NCBI GenBank assembly: GCA_012519125.1
Contig: JAAYQY010000068.1
Location: forward strand, 1 to 11,896
From: Spirochaetales bacterium
GTDB lineage: Bacteria; Spirochaetota; Spirochaetia; Sphaerochaetales; Sphaerochaetaceae
Direction of reading: 5' to 3'
Length of the DNA stretch: 11,896 nt
Translations under genes and position numbers: made by a program
Shown here: positions 7,721 through 11,896 of the stretch, in pieces
Numbering within the stretch: the stretch's first letter is position 1
Layout of the letters: every line of letters begins with the position of its first letter
The notes under the pieces: model-generated
Told to the model about the DNA's origin: nothing
The model's database searches: none
The model's input: only the letters and a program-made list of their open reading frames with translations

Positions 7721-8821
7721 ATGATGGACTGGGGTGAACACCTCTCGCTTGCTATGGCCGAAAGCGTCACCAAGCGCTACAAGAAAACGCAGATGCGCTG
7801 GCATTATGAACACGGATTGGTGATACACAGCTGCCTGCTGGTAGCCAAGGCGTATGACCGAAGTGACCTTGAGCGGTGGGCCTACAGCATGTATGATCCG
7901 ATGATTGGTCAGGATGGCAGCATTGCCACCTACCGACAGGGTGAGTACAATCTGGACCAAATCAATGCGGGGAGGAACCTCTTTGCCCTGTACGAGCAAA
8001 CCAAGGAGGAGCGGTTTCTCTTGGCAGCACAGCTGTTGAAACTGCAGCTCAACTCCCAACCCAGGACCCTCAATGGAGTGTTCTGGCACAAGGAGATCTA
8101 TCCTTGGCAGATCTGGTTGGACGGGGTGTACATGCAAGGCCCATTCAATGCACAGTTTTGCAAGGAGAGTGGGGACTTGGCAGGCTTCGATGATATCACC
8201 GAGCAGGTGGTCAAGGTCTACCGCACCCTCAAGGATGAACAGACCGGTCTGCTGTATCATGCCTATGATGAGTCGAAAGGTCAGCGGTGGTCAGATCCCG
8301 TCACCGGGCTTTCACCCCATTTCTGGGGCCGTGCAATCGGATGGTACTGTATGGCGATTCTCGATATTCTCGACTTTTTGCCCAAAAGCCACCCAAAGCG
8401 CTCTGAGCTCTCCTCCATCCTCATATCCGTATTGGACGCCGTCCTTCCGTATCAGGATGCAGGGGGTATGTGGTACCAGATTGTGGATAAGGCAGATGCA
8501 GAGGGCAACTACTTGGAGACTTCCTGCACCTCCATGTTCGCCTACAGTCTGCTCAAGGCAGTACGCACCGGCTTGAGCAAGGATGACCAGTACAGGACCA
8601 AGGCCCTTCATGCTCTTGAGGGGTTGAAGAACACCTACTTGAGAAAGGATGGGCAGGGCAATCTGCATCTTGGTGGCATCTGCTCAGTAGCAGGCCTTGG
8701 GGGTAATCCCTACCGTGATGGGTCGCTTCAATACTACTTCTGTGAGCCGGTGGTTGAGGATGATTTCAAGGGAGTAGGTCCCTTCATTCTTGCCTGTCTG
8801 GAGGCTGAGCAAGCCCTGTAA
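7721..8821 (+). CDS. GH105 unsaturated rhamnogalacturonyl hydrolase, YteR/YesR-like
   Basis: This cytoplasmic enzyme removes the unsaturated galacturonyl residue from pectin-lyase products after import. There is no signal peptide. Counting from the in-frame ATG at 7694 (375 residues, close to YteR), the residues I recall as active-site positions of Bacillus YteR fall on the same numbers: D88, H132, W141, D143 (in WLDGVYM), H189, R213 and W217. D143 is the expected general acid/base. WHYEHGL near the N-terminus and SPHFWGRAIGWYCMAILD are family signatures. I chose 7721 because AGAGGA at 7708-7713 is 7 bases upstream; 7718 and 7724 are nearly as good. GH88 is the main alternative family, but the layout fits GH105 better. 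It is the last gene of the operon and is followed by a terminator. Confidence 0.9.
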   Translation: MMDWGEHLSLAMAESVTKRYKKTQMRWHYEHGLVIHSCLLVAKAYDRSDLERWAYSMYDPMIGQDGSIATYRQGEYNLDQINAGRNLFALYEQTKEERFLLAAQLLKLQLNSQPRTLNGVFWHKEIYPWQIWLDGVYMQGPFNAQFCKESGDLAGFDDITEQVVKVYRTLKDEQTGLLYHAYDESKGQRWSDPVTGLSPHFWGRAIGWYCMAILDILDFLPKSHPKRSELSSILISVLDAVLPYQDAGGMWYQIVDKADAEGNYLETSCTSMFAYSLLKAVRTGLSKDDQYRTKALHALEGLKNTYLRKDGQGNLHLGGICSVAGLGGNPYRDGSLQYYFCEPVVEDDFKGVGPFILACLEAEQAL

Positions 8822-8843
8822 TAGGGAATATCATGCAGAGAAG

Positions 8844-8877
8844 AGGCTCCTGGTCATCTTGACTGGGAGCCTTTCTT
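8844..8877 (+). terminator. Intrinsic terminator of the carbohydrate operon
   Basis: AGGCTCCTGGTC (8844-8855) pairs with GACTGGGAGCCT (8861-8872) over 12 bp, including two G-U pairs, with an ATCTT loop. TTTCTT follows directly. It starts 22 bases after the GH105 stop codon. Confidence 0.8.
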
Positions 8878-8895
8878 AGGAAAACCCTAGGGATT

Positions 8896-8949
8896 TCTGT
8901 AGGCAGGAAACGAAGAAGTACTTCTCTTTGGCATAACCTACAGACTGTA
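8896..8949. repeat. Nested inverted repeats upstream of the BMP promoter
   Basis: TCTGTAGG (8896-8903) and CCTACAGA (8937-8944) are perfect inverted arms. Between them lies the 12-bp palindrome AGAAGTACTTCT (8914-8925). The right arm overlaps another palindrome, TACAGACTGTA (8939-8949). The block is upstream of the mapped promoter boxes, so it acts as DNA if it acts at all. The rest of 8878-9011 holds a T6 run at 8958-8963 and nothing I can assign; no gene is present. Confidence 0.5.
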
Positions 8950-9011
8950 TAAGTTGCTTTTTTGTAATGGTTTGTTTCGGCCTTCTCTTGGCTCTGGACC
9001 GATTTCTTTGT

Positions 9012-9040
9012 TTGACAAGCCTAGGTGGTGAATGTAGAAT
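9012..9040 (+). promoter_or_regulatory. Near-consensus promoter of the BMP importer operon
   Basis: TTGACA (9012-9017) and TAGAAT (9035-9040) are separated by the optimal 17 bp. Transcription would start near 9047, giving a leader of about 43 bases before the ATG at 9090. The -10 box forms part of a perfect palindrome, so the promoter is probably strong but repressible. Confidence 0.8.
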
Positions 9041-9049
9041 GATTCTACA
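9033..9049. promoter_or_regulatory. Perfect 17-bp palindrome over the -10 box, Fur-family-like operator candidate
   Basis: TGTAGAAT-G-ATTCTACA has no mismatch, and its inner 15 bases follow the 7-1-7 layout of Fur, PerR and Zur boxes. It covers the -10 box and start point, so a bound protein would block RNA polymerase. A smaller palindrome, TTCAT-C-ATGAA, follows at 9054-9064. The identity of the regulator is not shown by the sequence. Confidence 0.65.
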
Positions 9050-9089
9050 CTGGTTCATCATGAATCAACATTACAGAGGAGAGAACGGA

Positions 9090-10172
9090 ATGAAGAAACT
9101 CACTGTTGCGCTTTGCATCTTCCTGTTGCTCGGCACCGTGGTCTTTGCCCAGGGTTCAGCTGAAGGGGCAGCGAAGAAGAGCAATCTTCGTGTCGGTATG
9201 GTTACCGATGCCGGTACCATCGACGATAAATCCTTCAATCAGGGAACCTGGGAAGGCATCCTGAGAGCAAGCAAGGACTACGCACTGGATGTCAAGTATC
9301 TCAAGCCCGCAGGAACGACTGAGGCTGACTACCTGAAGGAAATCGGTAACCTTGTTGATGCAGGTTACAACCTCATCATTTGCCCCGGATTCAAGTTTGA
9401 GACGGCAATTTTTGAAGCTCAGGACAAATACCCCAATGTGAAGTTCGTCATTCTTGATGGCGAGCCGCACAGTGCTGACTACTCTGTCTTCCGCATTGAA
9501 CCGAACGTAGCCGCAGTCTATTGGGCTGAGAACGAATCCGGCTTCCTTGCTGGTTTTGCTGCTGCCCTTCAGGTTAAGGAAGGCGACTTTGGTTTCGTCG
9601 GTGGTATGGAAATTCCCGCTGTACAGAAGTTCAACTGGGGCTTCCAGCAGGGCGTCAAGTATGCCAACGAGAAGTTCGGGACCAAGATTGTCATGAAGCA
9701 GGAAAACAACCTCTATCAGGGCACCTTCGACAACGTGAGTGCTGGCCAGCAGATTGCTGCTTCCATGTACGACCGTGGTGTTGACGTCATCTTCGCAGCC
9801 GCTGGCGGCGTAGGTGTTGGCGTTATCAACGAAGCAAAGAACCGTGCTGCAGCTGGTAAGAATGTCTGGGTCATCGGTGTTGACGTTGACCAGTATCCCG
9901 AGGGTCTCATGCCCAACGGCAAGTCCATCATCCTGACCAGTGCCATGAAGTACCTCGATCGTGCATCCTATGACATGATTGAAGCTGAACTCAACGGCAC
10001 CTTCCCCGGTGGCCAGGTCCTCCGGTTCACCGCAGAGAATGATGGTCTGGGAATTCCTGCTGAGAATCCGAACCTTTCCAAGAATGTGACTGATGAGGTT
10101 GCCAAGGTTTTCGCCAAGATGAAGAGTGGCGAAATCAAGGTTGCTGCAGTTGGTGACGGACTGTTCAAGTAA
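9090..10172 (+). CDS. BMP-family (PnrA-like) substrate-binding protein of a nucleoside importer
   Basis: This periplasmic binding protein most likely captures purine nucleosides, as PnrA (TmpC) does in Treponema pallidum. From the ATG at 9090 it has 360 residues. A signal peptide ends near VVFA-Q21. C9 is in the hydrophobic core without a lipobox, so the product is predicted to be soluble, unlike the lipoprotein PnrA. Family motifs are TDAGTIDDKSFNQG (39-52), ENESGFLAGFAAAL (147-160), FAAAGGVGVGVI (235-246), GVDVDQYPEG (263-272) and TSAMK (283-287). AGGAG at 9077-9081 sits 8 bases before this ATG. The frame is open back to 8967, but that stretch contains the promoter and palindrome, so it is not coding. 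The ATPase and permease genes follow, which confirms the transporter role. A riboflavin or other BMP ligand remains possible. Confidence 0.94.
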   Translation: MKKLTVALCIFLLLGTVVFAQGSAEGAAKKSNLRVGMVTDAGTIDDKSFNQGTWEGILRASKDYALDVKYLKPAGTTEADYLKEIGNLVDAGYNLIICPGFKFETAIFEAQDKYPNVKFVILDGEPHSADYSVFRIEPNVAAVYWAENESGFLAGFAAALQVKEGDFGFVGGMEIPAVQKFNWGFQQGVKYANEKFGTKIVMKQENNLYQGTFDNVSAGQQIAASMYDRGVDVIFAAAGGVGVGVINEAKNRAAAGKNVWVIGVDVDQYPEGLMPNGKSIILTSAMKYLDRASYDMIEAELNGTFPGGQVLRFTAENDGLGIPAENPNLSKNVTDEVAKVFAKMKSGEIKVAAVGDGLFK

Positions 10173-10194
10173 GCGTTGCCTAATTACTCGCATC

Positions 10195-10224
10195 AAGGGC
10201 CACCCTCGTCCGGTGGCCCTTCTG
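10195..10224 (+). terminator. Strong hairpin with poor T-tract after the BMP gene, possible partial terminator
   Basis: AAGGGCCACC (10195-10204) and GGTGGCCCTT (10212-10221) pair perfectly over 10 bp, with a 7-base loop. Only CTG follows, so termination is probably incomplete. It would let the operon make much more binding protein than ATPase and permease. A smaller hairpin, ACACGC-GCT-GCGTGT, follows at 10252-10266. I see no new promoter before the ATPase gene. Confidence 0.6.
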
Positions 10225-10285
10225 TGATACTGGCGCGACCAAGTCAAAACCACACGCGCTGCGTGTCCTCATAGGGAGTTCACCG

Positions 10286-11806
10286 ATGAGTCATGTAATT
10301 GAAATGTTGAATATACGCAAGGAGTTTCCCGGTATCGTCGCCAACGATGATATTACCTTGCAGGTGGAGCAGGGGGAAATCCACGCAATTCTCGGCGAGA
10401 ATGGTGCGGGCAAGTCCACCCTGATGAGTATCCTCTTCGGCCTCTATCACGCCGACAGGGGACAGATAAAGGTGAAGGGGAAGGAAGTACACATCCATGA
10501 CCCAAACGATGCCAATGACCTGGGCATCGGCATGGTGCACCAGCACTTCCAGCTGGTCCACAATTTTACTGTTACGGAGAATATCATTCTTGGCAAGGAA
10601 GGGGGGTTTCTCCTCGATCGAAGAAGTGCTTCCAAGAAGATCAAGGCCCTGTCTGAGAAGTATGGGCTGAATATCGATCCTGACATGGTGATCGAAGATA
10701 TTACTGTCGGCATGCAGCAGCGTGTTGAGATTCTGAAGATGCTCTACCGCGATGCAGATATCCTGATTTTTGACGAGCCGACTGCAGTGCTCACCCCTCA
10801 GGAGATTGATGACTTGATGGAGATCATGCGCAATCTGGTGAGCGAGGGTAAATCCGTTATCCTGATCACCCACAAACTCAACGAGATCAAGGCGGTAGCC
10901 GATCGTTGTACCATCATCAGACGCGGCAAGTTCATCGGGGTGGTGGATGTAAAGACCACCTCGGTATCAAAGATGGCCTCCATGATGGTGGGCCGGCCGG
11001 TCAACTTCAAGGTTGAGAAAAAGCTTGCCCAGGTTGGGCGGGTCATTCTCGATTTGCATGACCTGAATGTGATGAGCAACAAGAAGGTTCTGGGGGTCAA
11101 GGACTTCTCACTCTCCGTCAAGGCGGGGGAGATCGTCGGTATAGCCGGTGTCGATGGAAATGGACAGACCGAACTGGTCGAAGCCATCACGGGCCTGAGG
11201 CCTGTGGAGAGCGGTACGATTACCCTGGATGGGAATGACATTACGCATGCAGATATCCGCAGGCGCAATGAGATAGGAATCGGGCATATCCCTGAGGACC
11301 GCCAAAAGCGCGGCTTGGTCATGGCCAGTTCCCTGTTCAACAATGTTGCCATCAAGGAGTACTACCACAGTCCGTTCAGCAAGCACGGCATTCTTGATGC
11401 CGACTATCTTCGTGAGTATGCCCAGAAAGTGACCGAACAGTTTGATGTGCGTAGTGGTGAGGGGATTTTCTCACTGGCAGGCAAGCTTTCGGGAGGAAAC
11501 CAGCAGAAGCTCATCGTAGGAAGGGAAGTGGTGGCCGATCCTGAGCTCCTGATCGCGGTACAGCCGACCAGAGGCTTGGATGTCGGTGCCATCGAGTACA
11601 TCCATTCACAGCTGGTTGCCCACCGTGACAAGGGTCATGCCGTATTGCTCGTCTCATTCGAGCTTGATGAGATCTTCAACCTTTCCGACCGTATCGCTGT
11701 CATGAACAGCGGAGAGCTGATCGATGTGGTGAAGACCAGCGAGACCAATGAAGAGGAAGTCGGGTTGATGATGGCCGGGGTCAGGCAAAAGGATGGTGAG
11801 CAATGA
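10286..11806 (+). CDS. ABC importer ATPase with two nucleotide-binding domains (BMP/nucleoside type, YufO/NupO-like)
   Basis: This cytoplasmic subunit powers the BMP importer. It has 506 residues with two fused ABC domains, as in Mgl, Rbs and YufO proteins. Domain 1 has Walker A GENGAGKST (37-45), Q-loop Q86, a divergent signature TVGMQQR (140-146), Walker B ILIFDE (159-164) and switch H196. Domain 2 has an altered Walker A, GVDGNGQTE (288-296), with Q in place of the lysine; a classic signature LSGGNQQ (401-407); Q426 in place of the catalytic glutamate; and no switch histidine (VSFELDE). So one composite ATP site should be active and the other degenerate, a normal state for this family. GGGAG at 10274-10278 is 7 bases from the ATG. 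The stop overlaps the next start by ATGA, so it is coupled to the permease gene. Confidence 0.95.
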   Translation: MSHVIEMLNIRKEFPGIVANDDITLQVEQGEIHAILGENGAGKSTLMSILFGLYHADRGQIKVKGKEVHIHDPNDANDLGIGMVHQHFQLVHNFTVTENIILGKEGGFLLDRRSASKKIKALSEKYGLNIDPDMVIEDITVGMQQRVEILKMLYRDADILIFDEPTAVLTPQEIDDLMEIMRNLVSEGKSVILITHKLNEIKAVADRCTIIRRGKFIGVVDVKTTSVSKMASMMVGRPVNFKVEKKLAQVGRVILDLHDLNVMSNKKVLGVKDFSLSVKAGEIVGIAGVDGNGQTELVEAITGLRPVESGTITLDGNDITHADIRRRNEIGIGHIPEDRQKRGLVMASSLFNNVAIKEYYHSPFSKHGILDADYLREYAQKVTEQFDVRSGEGIFSLAGKLSGGNQQKLIVGREVVADPELLIAVQPTRGLDVGAIEYIHSQLVAHRDKGHAVLLVSFELDEIFNLSDRIAVMNSGELIDVVKTSETNEEEVGLMMAGVRQKDGEQ

Positions 11807-11896
11807 AACACGTAAAGATCCGCGAAAAACAGAGCAATGCCTTCCTGGTCGCCGTCAGTGCAGTGGTCCTTGGGCTGGTCGCCGGAGCGATTTTGA
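11803..11896 (+). CDS. ABC importer permease of the BMP system (3' partial)
   Basis: Only the first 31 codons lie in the window. The ATG at 11803 overlaps the ATPase stop as ATGA. The visible product has a basic start (MKHVKIREKQ) and then a hydrophobic stretch, AFLVAVSAVVLGLVAGAIL, consistent with a first membrane helix. By gene order (binding protein, ATPase, permease) it should be the first YufP/NupP-like permease of the nucleoside importer, with a second permease expected beyond the edge. The family call rests on position, since little sequence is visible. Confidence 0.8.
   Translation, partial: MKHVKIREKQSNAFLVAVSAVVLGLVAGAIL

Noticed and set aside
8928..8953. A second promoter, TTGGCA with TATAAG
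   Set aside because: The boxes are only 14 bp apart, too short for a normal sigma70 promoter, and the downstream pair at 9012-9040 is far better.
8896..8963. A riboswitch or terminator formed by the nested repeats and the T6 run
   Set aside because: The T-run is 14 bases after the last arm, and the block lies upstream of the BMP promoter and beyond the operon terminator, so it need not be transcribed. I recognise no riboswitch consensus.
8876..9061. A 61-codon minus-strand frame in the intergenic region
   Set aside because: The translation is low-complexity and basic with no recognisable family, and it overlaps the terminator and promoter of the plus-strand genes.
8967..9089. Upstream extension of the BMP protein to an ATG at 8967
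   Set aside because: The stretch holds the TTGACA/TAGAAT promoter and palindrome, has no ribosome-binding site at its start, and would place 41 residues before an obvious signal peptide.
9156..10253. A 365-codon open frame on the minus strand
   Set aside because: It lies fully opposite the BMP gene, has no family motif and runs through the downstream hairpin. It is a shadow produced by biased codon use on the coding strand. The 335-codon frame at 6057-7064 and the 262-codon frame at 5312-6100, both minus, are rejected for the same reason.
11150..11175. Loss of the Walker A lysine in the second ATPase domain as a sign of a broken gene
   Set aside because: A degenerate second nucleotide site (GxxGNGQ, with Q in place of the catalytic Glu) is normal in double-domain importer ATPases of the YufO/Mgl/Rbs type.

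Overview
This window looks like a chromosomal piece of a spirochaete, most likely Sphaerochaeta or a close relative. The evidence is a base composition near balance; a diderm-style pair of secreted solute-binding proteins that lack a lipobox; a carbohydrate importer beside a GH105 enzyme; a BMP/PnrA-type nucleoside importer; and a large sensor-regulator family that I remember from spirochaetes and Chloroflexi. The genus is inferred, not proven. Every credible gene reads left to right, and I see no RNA gene, mobile element or CRISPR array.

Region 1 (1-3068) is a very large transcription factor, cut by the left edge. It joins a LacI-type sugar-binding domain, a GAF-like domain, a decayed histidine kinase, a decayed receiver-like segment and a C-terminal AraC DNA-binding domain. 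The phosphorylation residues appear to be lost. It looks like a hybrid two-component system that has collapsed into a ligand-driven regulator.

Region 2 (3083-4007) is a two-gene operon: a PadR repressor and a DUF2812 membrane protein, with an ATGA overlap. A good sigma70-type promoter is followed by two adjacent palindromes that are probably the PadR operator.

Region 3 (4008-8877) is a carbohydrate uptake and breakdown operon. It starts with an AT-rich leader carrying A-tracts spaced 11 bp apart. Two LplB/LplC-type permeases, a solute-binding protein and a cytoplasmic GH105 unsaturated rhamnogalacturonyl hydrolase follow, then a terminator. The set resembles the Bacillus subtilis yteP-ytcP-ytcQ-yteR system for pectin (rhamnogalacturonan) oligosaccharides. 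No ATPase is encoded, so one must be supplied from elsewhere. A strong hairpin without a T-tract separates the binding-protein gene from the GH105 gene.

Region 4 (8878-11896) is a BMP-family importer operon: binding protein, double ATPase and the first 31 codons of a permease that runs off the right edge. Its promoter has near-consensus boxes, and the -10 box is embedded in a perfect 17-bp palindrome of Fur-family (7-1-7) shape. A second hairpin with a poor T-tract separates the binding-protein gene from the ATPase gene, as in region 3.

The most interesting items are the phospho-dead fusion regulator, the Fur-like palindrome on the BMP promoter, the paired palindromes in front of padR, and the repeated use of post-binding-protein hairpins.
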